Of a stretch of DNA of 33,753 nt, positions 8,345 through 16,919 are shown in pieces (the stretch's first letter is position 1; every line of letters begins with the position of its first letter). The stretch is from Nevskiales bacterium. GTDB taxonomy: Bacteria > Pseudomonadota > Gammaproteobacteria > Steroidobacterales > GCA-2729495. A model generated the notes under the pieces. It ran no database searches. It was not told the DNA's origin and saw only the letters and a list, made by a program, of their open reading frames with translations. The position numbers and the translations under genes were made by a program. The stretch is taken from assembly GCA_011526045.1 (NCBI GenBank), contig WYBE01000037.1:1-33753 (forward strand). Direction: 5' to 3'.

Positions 8345-9001
8345 ATGTACCTGCTGCTGGTGGAAGACGACCTGAACCTCGGAAAGGCGCTGCACAAGCT
8401 CCTCCGCGAGCACTTCAGGGTGGACTGGGTGCGCACGCTCGCCGCAGCGCAGGAGCGGTTTGCCGCCGCCGGCTACGATGTGCTGCTGCTCGACCTCGGC
8501 CTGCCGGATGGCGACGGGGTGCGGTGGCTCGAAGCGCTGCGCGCCGCGGGTTGCCAGACGCCGGTGCTGATCGTCTCGGCCCGCGACGAGCTGGACGACC
8601 GCGTGAAGGGCCTCGACCGCGGCGCGGATGATTACCTGGTCAAGCCGTTCGAGCCCGAGGAACTGCTGGCGCGCATCCGCGTGCTGTTGCGTCGCAAGGC
8701 GGGCTCGGCCCAGCCACGCCTCGAGGCCGGGCCGCTCAGCTACGCGCCAGATTCACAGCAGTTCTATCTCGACGGCGCCCCGCTCGGCGTTTCCCCGCAG
8801 GAGCGCGCCCTCCTCGCCGTGCTGATCCAGGCCGGCGGCAGGCCAGTCAGCCGCGAGCGGTTGCTGCAGCAACTCTACGGCCTGGGCGATGGCGTGGATT
8901 CCAACACGCTGGAGGTGCGTATCCACGGCCTGCGCCGGCGGCTCGGCAGGGAGCGGATCGAAACCGTGCGCGGCCTCGGCTACCGGCTGGTGGCCTCGTG
9001 A
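8345..9001 (+). CDS. OmpR/PhoB-class response regulator (QseB/PmrA-like)
   Basis: 218 aa from the ATG at 8345; an upstream in-frame ATG at 8318 adds nine residues not typical of receiver domains. The receiver domain shows the acidic pocket E7-D8-D9, phospho-acceptor D50 (LLLDLGLPDGDG), S78 and K100 in LVKPF. The C-terminal winged helix (~125-218) ends with LEVRIHGLRRRLG and TVRGLGYRL, the usual OmpR-type recognition region. The stop overlaps the kinase start by four bases (GTGA), so the two are translationally coupled. The arrangement with a BOF protein downstream resembles the E. coli ygiW-qseBC locus, but the signal cannot be told from sequence. Confidence 0.9.
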   Translation: MYLLLVEDDLNLGKALHKLLREHFRVDWVRTLAAAQERFAAAGYDVLLLDLGLPDGDGVRWLEALRAAGCQTPVLIVSARDELDDRVKGLDRGADDYLVKPFEPEELLARIRVLLRRKAGSAQPRLEAGPLSYAPDSQQFYLDGAPLGVSPQERALLAVLIQAGGRPVSRERLLQQLYGLGDGVDSNTLEVRIHGLRRRLGRERIETVRGLGYRLVAS

Positions 9002-10302
9002 AACTGCGGCTGACCTGGGTGGCGGCGTTGCTGGCCGCGACCATGGTCATCACAGCCGTGACCGGCGTGGTGGCCACTTACCGCGAGGCGGGCGACGAGC
9101 TGCGCGACGTGCTCGACGATGACCTCGAAAGCCAGTGCCGCCTGCTGGCACGCCTGCTCGCCGCCGGGCAGGTCCGCCTGCCGGCCGCGGATCTGGCAGT
9201 GCTGCTCCGGGCTACTTTCCGGCCGGACGATGAGGACACGCTCTGGGTCAATGTCTACGACACCGCCGACGGCCGCTTCGCCAGCAACCTGCCGCATGCG
9301 CTGCCGCTGGCAGATGCGCAGGCCCGTCAGCTGCGCCTGCAGCTCGATGGTCATGACTGGGAGGGCTACCAGCATCGCGAAGGCCAGCTGGTGGTGCAGC
9401 TGCTGCGCCGGGCGGACCGCTTTGGCGACATCGGCAAAGACATCCTCGAGGACATCACGCTGCCGGTGCTGGCCGGCAGCGCCGTGAACCTGGCGCTGCT
9501 CGCGGTGCTGATCGGCCTCAGCCTCTGGCCGCTCTCCCGGCTGGTGCGCGAGATCGGCAGCCGCAATGCCGACTCCCTCGCGCCGCTGCTGCAGCCGACC
9601 ATAGCCGCGGAGATCGCCGTGCTGCGCGACACGCTCAATCGCATGATGGCGAGCGTCGACTCGGTGCTGAAGCGCGAGCGCCAGTTCGCAAGCGACGTGG
9701 CGCACGAGCTGCGCACGCCCCTGACGACCCTGAAGCTCGAACTCGCCACGGCCGACCCGGACCGGCAGGCGCTGAAGGCCGAAGTCGACCGGCTCGCGCG
9801 GCTGGTCGAGCAGCTGCTGATCCTCGCCCGGCTCGAGCAGGGACGCTGGCACGAGGCTTTCACGGCCATCGACCTGCAGACGCTGTATGCGCGCGAACTG
9901 GAGCGTTACGGCGACCGGCTGCAGCGTGCGGGGATGCGGCTGGCCAGTGAGCTGGACCCGGCAACGGTCAGCGGCGAAGCTACCCTGCTGCAGGCGCTGC
10001 TGCAGAACCTGCTCAACAACGTGCTCCAGCACTGTCCGCCGGGCACGGCGCTGCGGGTCAGCCTGCGCCAGCAAGCGGGCCGCGCCGTGCTGGAAGTCAG
10101 CGACAGCGGCCCGGGGCTCCCCGAAGCGCAGCGCCGGCAGATGGGCCAGGGCTTCACCCGCTTCGACAGCCGCAGTGGCGGCCTCGGCATCGGGCTCGCC
10201 ATCTGCCAGCGGATCGCCGCGGTCCACGGCGCCAGCCTGGAGTTTCTGGCCAATGACGCCGGCCAGCCCGGACTGAAGGTCCGGCTCGCCTTCGCCTCGT
10301 AA
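8998..10302 (+). CDS. Sensor histidine kinase (QseC/PmrB-like)
   Basis: 434 aa starting at GTG within the GTGA overlap with the response regulator. A first membrane helix (residues ~5-28), a periplasmic segment of about 125 residues and a second helix (~157-180) flank the sensor. The DHp helix has the phospho-acceptor H236 in DVAHELRTPL. The catalytic domain has an N box (N337, N340-341), a G1 box DSGPGLP (369-375) and a G2 box GGLGIGL (394-400), so it appears intact. The short sensor segment and pairing are like QseC/PmrB kinases that sense envelope or redox cues; the cue here is unknown. Confidence 0.9.
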   Translation: MKLRLTWVAALLAATMVITAVTGVVATYREAGDELRDVLDDDLESQCRLLARLLAAGQVRLPAADLAVLLRATFRPDDEDTLWVNVYDTADGRFASNLPHALPLADAQARQLRLQLDGHDWEGYQHREGQLVVQLLRRADRFGDIGKDILEDITLPVLAGSAVNLALLAVLIGLSLWPLSRLVREIGSRNADSLAPLLQPTIAAEIAVLRDTLNRMMASVDSVLKRERQFASDVAHELRTPLTTLKLELATADPDRQALKAEVDRLARLVEQLLILARLEQGRWHEAFTAIDLQTLYARELERYGDRLQRAGMRLASELDPATVSGEATLLQALLQNLLNNVLQHCPPGTALRVSLRQQAGRAVLEVSDSGPGLPEAQRRQMGQGFTRFDSRSGGLGIGLAICQRIAAVHGASLEFLANDAGQPGLKVRLAFAS

Positions 10303-10365
10303 GGTATCTGTAATGCGCGCCGCGCCAGACTGCAGTCGTACTGTCAGCAACCAAGGAGACTGCAG

Positions 10366-10725
10366 ATGAAACAGATCCTGGCCGCAACGGCTCTCACCCT
10401 CTTCACCCTTGCTGCCCAGGCCGCGGAACCGGCCGGCGGGTTCAAGGGCCCCGATTCACTGCGACTCGTCACCGCTGCCGAGGCGAGCACGCTCGCTGAC
10501 GACAGCGCGGTGAAGTTGCAAGGTCACATCATCAGGTCGCTGGGCGACGAGAAATACGAGTTCCGGGACGAAAGCGGTACCATCACCGTGGAGATCGACA
10601 AGGAAGACTGGAACGGCGTGGAAGCGACACCTGACACCAGGATCGAAATCCAGGGCGAGATCGACAAGGACTGGTACCGCCCCGGCGTGGAAGTGGATGT
10701 CGACAGCGTCCGGCTGCTGCAATGA
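10366..10725 (+). CDS. BOF/YgiW-family periplasmic OB-fold protein
   Basis: 119 aa with AAGGAG seven bases before the ATG. Residues 1-19 are a signal peptide ending in AQA. The mature part (VKLQGHIIRSLGDEKYEFRD, EID--DWNG, IEIQGEIDKDW and VDVDSV) matches the bacterial OB-fold family (BOF; YgiW/YdeI), small periplasmic stress proteins. It lies 63 bp after the sensor kinase and overlaps the cytochrome b561 gene by ATGA. A BOF protein next to a QseBC-type system is a recurrent arrangement, suggesting regulation by the upstream kinase pair. Confidence 0.85.
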   Translation: MKQILAATALTLFTLAAQAAEPAGGFKGPDSLRLVTAAEASTLADDSAVKLQGHIIRSLGDEKYEFRDESGTITVEIDKEDWNGVEATPDTRIEIQGEIDKDWYRPGVEVDVDSVRLLQ

Positions 10726-11468
10726 GCACTACGGATACGGCGATCGGGCTGCGGCTGTACCGGGTCTGGGACCCGGTACAGCGCCTGTTCCACTGGCTCA
10801 ACGTCGGCTGCCTGCTGGGGCTGGTGGCGATCGGCACTGCCATCCTCTGGGACAAGGAGCTCGGCGTCTCGGCGGAGGGCAAGATCCTGCTGAAGACCGT
10901 GCATGTCTGGATCGGGTACCTGTTCGCGGCCAACCTGGCGCTGCGCCTCGCCTGGGCCTTCGTCGGCAGTCCCTTCGGCCGCTGGCGGGCCCTGCTGCCG
11001 TTCGGCCGCGGCTACCTCGACTCGCTGCGCAGCTACCTGGCCGGCAGCCGCGCCGGTGATGCACCACGCTACCTCGGCCACAACCCGCTCGGACGCCTCA
11101 TGGTCACCGCGCTGCTGCTGCTCATGACCGTCCAGGCCCTGAGCGGGCTGGTGCTCGCCGGCACCGACATCTACTACCCGCCTTTCGGCGCCTGGATCGC
11201 CGGCTGGGTGGCGGCCGCGGGCGTGGATCCCTCGACCCTGGTGCCCGGCGACAAAACGCTGGTGGATGCCAGCGCCTGGGCCGAGATGCGGGCGCTGCGC
11301 AAGCCCTTCATCCAGATCCACGAGGCCGTGTTCTACATCCTGCTCGGTGGCGCCCTGCTGCACATCGGCGCCGTGGTCCGCGCCGAGCTGCGCGAAGGCG
11401 GCTCGCTGGTCTCGGCCATGCTCAACGGCCGGAAGACCCTCGACCGGCCGCCGGTGGATCAGCCGTAG
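10722..11468 (+). CDS. Cytochrome b561-family di-haem membrane protein
   Basis: 248 aa starting in an ATGA overlap with the BOF gene. Four membrane helices are visible (about residues 22-45, 58-80, 126-148 and 200-222). Candidate haem ligands are H24 (LFHWLN), H61 (VHVWIGY), H200 (IHEAVFY) and H214 (LLHIG), the paired layout of bacterial b-type cytochromes. It should carry electrons in the inner membrane, possibly to a periplasmic partner, and is expected to be controlled with the upstream two-component genes. Redox partner unknown. Confidence 0.85.
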   Translation: MSTTDTAIGLRLYRVWDPVQRLFHWLNVGCLLGLVAIGTAILWDKELGVSAEGKILLKTVHVWIGYLFAANLALRLAWAFVGSPFGRWRALLPFGRGYLDSLRSYLAGSRAGDAPRYLGHNPLGRLMVTALLLLMTVQALSGLVLAGTDIYYPPFGAWIAGWVAAAGVDPSTLVPGDKTLVDASAWAEMRALRKPFIQIHEAVFYILLGGALLHIGAVVRAELREGGSLVSAMLNGRKTLDRPPVDQP

Positions 11469-11496
11469 CCGCAGAGGCTGGGCTGCACGATCGGCT

Positions 11497-11733
11497 TCAG
11501 GCGCCGGCCGGCGCGAAGATGCCCGCGGCGATGGCCACAATGCCCAGCACCAGGCGCACCACCACCAGGAAGCCGAAGTAGCCCGGCATCTCCGCGCGCC
11601 GCACCACCGAGCGCGGGCCTTCCTTGCGTCCCTCCCGGCCGACGGTCTCGCCGCTGGCCAGGGAACGCAGCGCCTCGAACAGCAGCCAGATACCGACCAG
11701 GACGAGTGCCGAACGCAGGATGATTGCTGTCAT
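11497..11733 (-). CDS. Small two-TM membrane protein, unknown function
   Basis: 78 aa from the ATG at 11733-11731, five bases after the acyl-CoA dehydrogenase stop, so it is the last gene of that minus-strand run. Two hydrophobic segments (residues 3-20 and ~52-72) flank a charged loop (GETVGREGRKEGPRSVVRR) and a PGYFGF motif. I do not recognise a family. It may be a membrane accessory of the catabolic operon or a passenger. Confidence 0.6.
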   Translation of the reverse strand: MTAIILRSALVLVGIWLLFEALRSLASGETVGREGRKEGPRSVVRRAEMPGYFGFLVVVRLVLGIVAIAAGIFAPAGA

Positions 11734-11738
11734 GGAAC

Positions 11739-13970
11739 TCAACTCCGGGTGCGCGGCAGGCCGAGGCCGGCTTCCGCGATGATGCTGCGCTGGATCTCGC
11801 TGGTGCCGGCGAAGATGGTGCTGGAGATGCTGCGCCGGGCCGACCACTCGATGAGCCCGGCACCGGTGTAGCCGCGCAGGAGCGTGTCCGGCGCCGCCAG
11901 GCGCAGCAGCTGCTGGCTGCAGTTCATCCAGGACTCGCTGCCCATGAGCTTGACCATCGGGCCCTCGTGCTTGCGCGCCTGGCCATGCTCGAAGGCCCAG
12001 AGGCTGCGCCGCGAGAGCACATCGGTGACCTGCATGCGTGCGGCGGTTGCGGCCAGTGCCAGCCGCAGCCGCGGGTCGTCGATCGGCCGGCCCTCCGCGC
12101 CCGGCTCGCGCGCCCATTCGAGCGCCGCCCTGCCGAGCTCACGCAACCAGTTGACATAGAGGTCGCCGCCGGACTGCTCGATCGCCAGCGCCGCGGCCAG
12201 CACCTTCACGCCGCCGTTCACCTCGCCGATGCGGTAGCGGTCCGGCACCTCGAGGTCGTTGTAGAAGGTCACGTTGGTGCGCTCGTCGCCGATGGTGCGG
12301 ATCTCGGTCACCGAGTAGCCGGCCTGGCGCACGGGGGCCAGGAACAGGGTGATGCCGCGGTGCTTGTCCGGCGCGGTGCGCGTCACCATCAGGTTGTAGT
12401 CCGAGCGGTGGCCCGAGGAGGTGAACATCTTCTGGCCATTGATGAGCCAGCCGTCGCCCTTGCGGGTGGCGGCGGTGCGGGCCGCGAAGATGTCCGAGCC
12501 GCTGGTCGGCTCGGTGTAGCCCATGGCCAGGTAGACCTCCCCGGCGGCGATCTTCGGCAGCAGCTCCTGCTTCAGCCAGTCGCTGCCGGCGTGGTGGATC
12601 ACCTTCCAGAGCATGTCGGTGATCCCCGGCATGAGCATGTGCCAGCCGGCCTCGGCGAGGGTTTCGCGGATCGCCGCTGCGGCGCGCGGCGACCGGCCGG
12701 GGCCGCCGTACTCCCGCGGCAGCTCCGGGTACAGCAGGCCCGCGGCGGCGAGCGCCTGCTGCAGCCCGGGGTCGAAGCCGTCCAGCGAATCACGCATGAA
12801 GCGCCGGCGCGCCTCGCTGCCATGCCGGCGCAGGAAGGCACGGGCCTCCTCGCGCGCGGCATCGGCCTCGGCGCCCCAGTCGAAATCGATCGCCACCTCG
12901 CCCGCGTCCGGCAGCGCCACGACGGGCACCTCCCGCCCCGTCGCCGGGCCATACAGCAGGTCCGCCGCGAGCAGCAGCTGCTTCTCCGGGTCGCCGCCGA
13001 CCAGCAGCTGGGCGCCGGCGCGCCGGTAACAGAGCTGCGCGTCGTATTCCAGCGCCGTGCCGTAGCCGCCGAAGATGCGCAGCGCGCCGAGCGTCGCCTC
13101 GTGGGCGTTCACCGCCGCCCACCACCAGAGCATCGCCAGCAGCGCCGCAGCCTCTGGCTCGCGGCGCGCGATGGCATCCACCGTGCGCCAGGCCAGCAGC
13201 CGCGCGCCATCGACGCGGGTGAAGGCCTCCGCCAGCACATGCGAGACCGCCTGGTACTCGCCAATGCGCCGGCCGAAGGCCTCGCGCTCGCAGGCGTACT
13301 CCGCCGCGCTGTCGATCGCGCGGCGCGCGATGAGCGCGAGCTGTGCCGCGCCGAGCAGCCGCCATTCGGCGAGCGCCGCGGCGAAGGCTTCGCGGGTACC
13401 CGCGAGGTCCACCCGGGAATCGCTTGCATCGAGATCCAGAAGCTGCGCCGCGATCGCGCCATGCTGTGTCTGGCCGGCGCCATCCGCCGGCATCGGCAGC
13501 CGCGCCACGCCGCGACGGATCGACAGCGCATCGCCCTGCAGGCAGAGCACCGCATCGGCCACCGCGCCCGCCGGCACCAGCTGCCGCGGCCTGGCAGCGG
13601 CATCGTGCAGCGCCAGCGTGGCGATGGCCCGCCCCGCGAGGCAGTCCTCGAGCAATGCGGCAGCCTCGCTGCCACCGGCCAGTGCCAGCAGGCGGTTGGC
13701 CACCACCGCCTCGACCAGCGGCACCGGAGCGAGCGCGCGCCCAGCCTGCTCGGCCGCCAGCAGTGCATGCATCAGGCTCATGCCGCTGCCGCCCTGGTCC
13801 TCGGGAACCCGCAGCGCCGGAATACCCAGGTCCACGAGGATGTCCCAGAGTTCGCGATCGAAGCCGACCGGTTCGGCGGCTCGGATGCGCGCGCCGCTGC
13901 TGTGCTCCTGGAACACGCGCTCGAGGCTGGATTCGAGCAGCAGCTGCTCGGCGGACAGTTGCAGGTTCAT
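11739..13970 (-). CDS. Double (fused) acyl-CoA dehydrogenase
   Basis: 743 aa, about twice the usual ~380. Residues 1-~345 form one acyl-CoA dehydrogenase module (N-terminal helices with GIPALRVPEDQGGSG; C-terminal ending with RIFGGYGTALEYDAQL) and ~355-743 a second one (LPREYGGPG, MGYTEPTSGSDIF, GQKMFTSSGH, FAGTSEIQR). The second module has the FAD/substrate loop signatures. At the site of the usual catalytic Glu the motif reads FAGTSEIQ, with Ala instead of Glu, as in IVD/LCAD-type enzymes whose base lies in helix G; a Glu in ALAIEQSGG is a candidate substitute. The first module has weaker signatures and may be structural, as in heteromeric steroid dehydrogenases. It follows the ligase by 15 bp with a GGGAGG ribosome site. 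Substrate unknown. Confidence 0.87.
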   Translation of the reverse strand: MNLQLSAEQLLLESSLERVFQEHSSGARIRAAEPVGFDRELWDILVDLGIPALRVPEDQGGSGMSLMHALLAAEQAGRALAPVPLVEAVVANRLLALAGGSEAAALLEDCLAGRAIATLALHDAAARPRQLVPAGAVADAVLCLQGDALSIRRGVARLPMPADGAGQTQHGAIAAQLLDLDASDSRVDLAGTREAFAAALAEWRLLGAAQLALIARRAIDSAAEYACEREAFGRRIGEYQAVSHVLAEAFTRVDGARLLAWRTVDAIARREPEAAALLAMLWWWAAVNAHEATLGALRIFGGYGTALEYDAQLCYRRAGAQLLVGGDPEKQLLLAADLLYGPATGREVPVVALPDAGEVAIDFDWGAEADAAREEARAFLRRHGSEARRRFMRDSLDGFDPGLQQALAAAGLLYPELPREYGGPGRSPRAAAAIRETLAEAGWHMLMPGITDMLWKVIHHAGSDWLKQELLPKIAAGEVYLAMGYTEPTSGSDIFAARTAATRKGDGWLINGQKMFTSSGHRSDYNLMVTRTAPDKHRGITLFLAPVRQAGYSVTEIRTIGDERTNVTFYNDLEVPDRYRIGEVNGGVKVLAAALAIEQSGGDLYVNWLRELGRAALEWAREPGAEGRPIDDPRLRLALAATAARMQVTDVLSRRSLWAFEHGQARKHEGPMVKLMGSESWMNCSQQLLRLAAPDTLLRGYTGAGLIEWSARRSISSTIFAGTSEIQRSIIAEAGLGLPRTRS

Positions 13971-13985
13971 GCCGCCCTCCCCGCC

Positions 13986-15539
13986 TCAGACGATGCGTGA
14001 GCCGGCATTGCCCCAGTAGCGGTCCCTGAGGATGCGCTTGTAGAGCTTGCCGGTGGGCAAACGCGGCAGCTCGTCGACGAAGTCGATGCTGCGCGGACAC
14101 TTGTAATGCGCCAGGTGCTCGCGGGCATAGCCGATGAGCTCGGCCGCCAGCGCATCGCCCGGCGTGGCGCCCGGCGCCGCCTGCACCACCGCCTTCACCG
14201 CCTCGCCCATCTCGGGATCCGGCACGCCGAACACGGCCACGTCGGCCACGGCGGGATGCAGGACCAGCCGGTCCTCGATCTCCTGCGGATAGATATTGAC
14301 CCCGCCGGAAATGATCATGAAGGTGGCGCGGTCGGTGAGGTAGAGGAAGCCGTCCGCATCCACGTGGCCGACGTCGCCGAGCGCGCTCCAGTTGCCATGC
14401 TGCGGATGGCGCGCCGAGCGGGTCTTGTCGGCGTCCTTGTGGTACTCGAACGGATTGCCGGACTGCTCGAAGTAGACCAGCCCGGACTCGCCCGGCGGCA
14501 GCTCGCGCCCCTCTTCGTCGCAGACGTGCAGGATGCCCATCACGGCCTTGCCGACCGTGCCGGGATGCGCCAGCCACTCCCGGGAGTCGCAGTGGGTGAG
14601 CCCATGCAGTTCGCTGCCCGAGTAGTACTCGTAGAGGATGGGCCCCCACCATTCGATCATCTGCTGCTTGACGACCACCGGGCAGGGCGCGGCGCCATGC
14701 ACGGCGACCCGGTGCGAGGACAGGTCGAAGCCGCTGCGCTCCGCCAGCGGGCGCTTGAGCATGCGCACGAACATCGTCGGCACCCACTGGCTGTGGGTGA
14801 TGCGGAACCTCTCGATGGCGCGCAGCGCCTCGATCTCCTCGAAGCGCGGCATCACGACCACCGTGCCGCCCTGCACCGTGGCCGCCACGCCGAAGCCCGT
14901 TGGCGCCGAGTGGTACAGCGGTGCGGTGGAGAGGAACACGGTGTCCTCGTCGAAGCCCCAGAGCGTGCGCTGTGGCCCCGCGAGCTGGGCCGCACCCTCG
15001 CTGATGGGCAGCCCCGACAGCGGGCGCAGGATGCCCTTCGGCCGCCCGGTGGTGCCTGAGCTGTAGAGCATGAAGCGGCCCTCCGGCTCCGCCGCCAGCG
15101 GCTGCGCCGGCTGGGCCGCCAGCTGCGCCTCGTAGTCCTCGTAGCCCTCGATCGCCCCGTTGATCGCCAGCCAGGTATGGCAACGCGGCGCCAGGCGCGG
15201 CAGCTCACGCGCCACGCCCGCCAGCGTGCCCGACGCCACCAGCAGCTGCGCCTCGCAGTCATTGAGTATGTAGGCGGCCTCCTCGGCCGTGAGATAGCGG
15301 TTGACCGGCGTCACATAGAGCCCCGAGCGCAGCGCCGCCCAGATCCCCTCGAAGTAGCGCAGGTCGTTCTCCATGAACAGCGCGACGTGGCCGCCCGGCC
15401 GCAGGCCCCGCTGCCACATCAGCTGCGCCAGGCGGTTCGAACGTGCATCGAACTCGCCGTAGGTGATGCTCGCGCCGCTGGCCGCATCGATGAATGCCGC
15501 CTTGTGCGGGAACTTGCGCGCCCAGTGGCCTGGATACAT
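13986..15539 (-). CDS. Acyl-CoA synthetase (AMP-forming, FadD-like)
   Basis: 517 aa from the ATG at 15539-15537, preceded by GGAGG at a 7-base distance; a longer in-frame start at 15719 is not supported. ANL-superfamily motifs are complete: YSSGTTGRPKG (phosphate loop), YYSGSE, the hinge/aspartate region YLTDRATFMIISGG followed by NIYPQEIE, and the C-terminal catalytic lysine in LPTGKLYKR. It activates a carboxylic acid to its CoA thioester via an acyl-AMP. With the double dehydrogenase and the small membrane protein downstream it forms a three-gene catabolic run, plausibly for fatty or alicyclic/steroid side-chain acids; the exact substrate is not deducible. Confidence 0.9.
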   Translation of the reverse strand: MYPGHWARKFPHKAAFIDAASGASITYGEFDARSNRLAQLMWQRGLRPGGHVALFMENDLRYFEGIWAALRSGLYVTPVNRYLTAEEAAYILNDCEAQLLVASGTLAGVARELPRLAPRCHTWLAINGAIEGYEDYEAQLAAQPAQPLAAEPEGRFMLYSSGTTGRPKGILRPLSGLPISEGAAQLAGPQRTLWGFDEDTVFLSTAPLYHSAPTGFGVAATVQGGTVVVMPRFEEIEALRAIERFRITHSQWVPTMFVRMLKRPLAERSGFDLSSHRVAVHGAAPCPVVVKQQMIEWWGPILYEYYSGSELHGLTHCDSREWLAHPGTVGKAVMGILHVCDEEGRELPPGESGLVYFEQSGNPFEYHKDADKTRSARHPQHGNWSALGDVGHVDADGFLYLTDRATFMIISGGVNIYPQEIEDRLVLHPAVADVAVFGVPDPEMGEAVKAVVQAAPGATPGDALAAELIGYAREHLAHYKCPRSIDFVDELPRLPTGKLYKRILRDRYWGNAGSRIV

Positions 15540-15656
15540 CGGCTGTCCTCCTGCAGGGTGCCGGACCGAAGGTTGCAGATTCATGGTTCGGGCCGGCAAT
15601 CCATCATCCTTGCCGGATGCAGGTGTTGCAAGAGCCCTGGCCTTGCGAGGGTGCGT

Positions 15657-16014
15657 GGCCGGGCAGAGCGTGAACGGCTTCTGAAGACCGGTGCGGCCCG
15701 CTTGCATTCCCCGCTGCATGAACCAAGAATCGTCTGGCCCTGATCGGCCAGGGGCCGCGGGGTGTCAGCCTTGATGGGGAACGGTGGACCGGTGAGTTCA
15801 ATGCGGACAGGTCTGCGCAGCGCCACAGCTGTGCAGCGTTTCGGCGGGAATGTCGAGGAGCCTCCTCGTTACCGCCGATTCGCCTGTCTCCCGGTGCATT
15901 TTGGCCACCTATCACTTGACGGTGGCGAGCAAGTCCGACGATGGCTGCCGGCTACAGCGTCATATCCGGCGCAATTGTCGGGTTTCAGCTGGCTGGTTAG
16001 GCCTTCTACATATA
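15657..16014 (+). repeat. Dispersed direct repeat, copy 1 (ends at cassette core)
   Basis: This stretch matches 32448-32730 over most of its length, with a core of strong identity around CAGCCTTGATGGG and GGACAGGTCTGC; copy 1 carries an extra segment of about 70 bp in the middle (15833-15903). Near its end is a hairpin (CCGAC...GTCGG, about 15936-15981) whose equivalent in copy 2 has different bases but still pairs. The copy ends with GTTAGGC (15996-16002) and then the core GTTAGCG (16015-16021) directly before the first cassette gene. The region 15540-16028 holds no gene that I can support; no transposase product could be reconstructed. Confidence 0.7.
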
Positions 16015-16028
16015 GTTAGCGTGCTCAA

Positions 16029-16802
16029 ATGGACATCTTGCAGCTATTACAAAGTGAGTACATATCCATCCTTGCTGGCGTCCTTGGCGGCATCGCCACG
16101 GCATTTCTGACGCAGCGCGTCCTCAATAAACGAGGGATATTCACCTATTCCGTTACTCATACCCGAGTTGGCGTCACAGCCGAAGACGCCATCTTCGGTA
16201 ACGTTGCCGTGTCGTGGAATGGAAATCCTGTCCAGAATCTCTACCTATCAACAATCGAGATGAAAAACGAAAGCATGAATGACTACGAAAACGTAGTTGT
16301 CTGCGCTTTCACAAATGACTCCCGGTTGATGACAGAGCAAACTCAACTCTTAGACACGCCAAATATTCTTGAATGGTCCGAGAAATATAAGAATCAACTG
16401 CACGTCGAGCCAGGTGGTGAGCCTTCGGAAAAGCAATGGGCCACTTACAACGGTCAGCGCGAGTACATCATTCCCATCTTCAATCGCGGCCAGTCAATCA
16501 AGATCACGTACTTGAATTCAGCAAAAACCAATGCAATGCCCAGCATCTGGCTCTCCGTGGCTCAGAAAGGTGTGAAGCTGAAGTTTCAAGGGCCACAGAA
16601 TCAAATCCTCGGCGTGCCTCAGAATCAAGCCGCATTCGTTGGTGTTGTCTTGGGTGTTGCTGTGCTCGTTGCTCTTGCCATTTTTGTTACAGAGCCTTGG
16701 GCCGTCGCCACGGCTGCAATGACATACGGTCTTGTCGCGCAGCTACCCGGTGCATACGCCATCAAAGCCATTCGGCGCCTGAAGGAGGCCATTGGTGGCT
16801 AG
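16029..16802 (+). CDS. Cassette-encoded membrane protein of unknown function
   Basis: 257 aa, ATG eight bases after the cassette core; no clear ribosome site, so translation may use a short leader. Residues ~12-30 form an N-terminal membrane helix, residues ~35-195 a polar, beta-rich soluble domain (TYSVTHTRVGV, NLYLSTIEMKNES, VVVCAFTNDS) and residues ~203-245 two more hydrophobic helices with a basic tail. I do not recognise the family. The N-terminal anchor plus an immunoglobulin-like domain and C-terminal hairpin would place the domain on one face of the inner membrane. Codon use is less GC-rich than the core genes, in line with acquisition as a cassette. Confidence 0.75.
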   Translation: MDILQLLQSEYISILAGVLGGIATAFLTQRVLNKRGIFTYSVTHTRVGVTAEDAIFGNVAVSWNGNPVQNLYLSTIEMKNESMNDYENVVVCAFTNDSRLMTEQTQLLDTPNILEWSEKYKNQLHVEPGGEPSEKQWATYNGQREYIIPIFNRGQSIKITYLNSAKTNAMPSIWLSVAQKGVKLKFQGPQNQILGVPQNQAAFVGVVLGVAVLVALAIFVTEPWAVATAAMTYGLVAQLPGAYAIKAIRRLKEAIGG

Positions 16803-16804
16803 CA

Positions 16805-16899
16805 CGCTAACAATTCCATCAACCGGACGCCCAAAAGCTGCGCTTTTGGGTTCCCTACGCGCTGCGCGCTCCGGCGTCGGTTATGTCAAACGTTTAGCC
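16805..16899 (+). other. attC recombination site 1
   Basis: The outer cores are CGCTAAC (16805-16811) and TTTAGCC (16893-16899). Inside, AACCGGACGCC (16821-16831) pairs with GGCGTCGGTT (16873-16882) leaving one unpaired G, the extrahelical base typical of attC bottom-strand hairpins. The terminal part holds a further CCCAAAAG/CTTTTGGG stem. The right core has T instead of the consensus G at its first position. Confidence 0.85.
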
Positions 16900-16919
16900 A
16901 TGCATGGAGTCCTCAGCAA

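Noticed and set aside
11724..14000. 758-codon open frame on the plus strand opposite the acyl-CoA dehydrogenase
   Set aside because: Same reason: the minus strand shows clear dehydrogenase motifs over its whole length; the plus frame has none.
15657..16014. Repeat considered as a transposase remnant
   Set aside because: I could not reconstruct any known transposase motif in either copy or find terminal inverted repeats; frames are interrupted and not conserved between copies. It stays possible but unsupported.
16831..16852. CCCAAAAG/CTTTTGGG hairpin considered as an intrinsic terminator
   Set aside because: It lies inside attC1 at the place of the terminal hairpin and is followed by TTCCC, not a T run.
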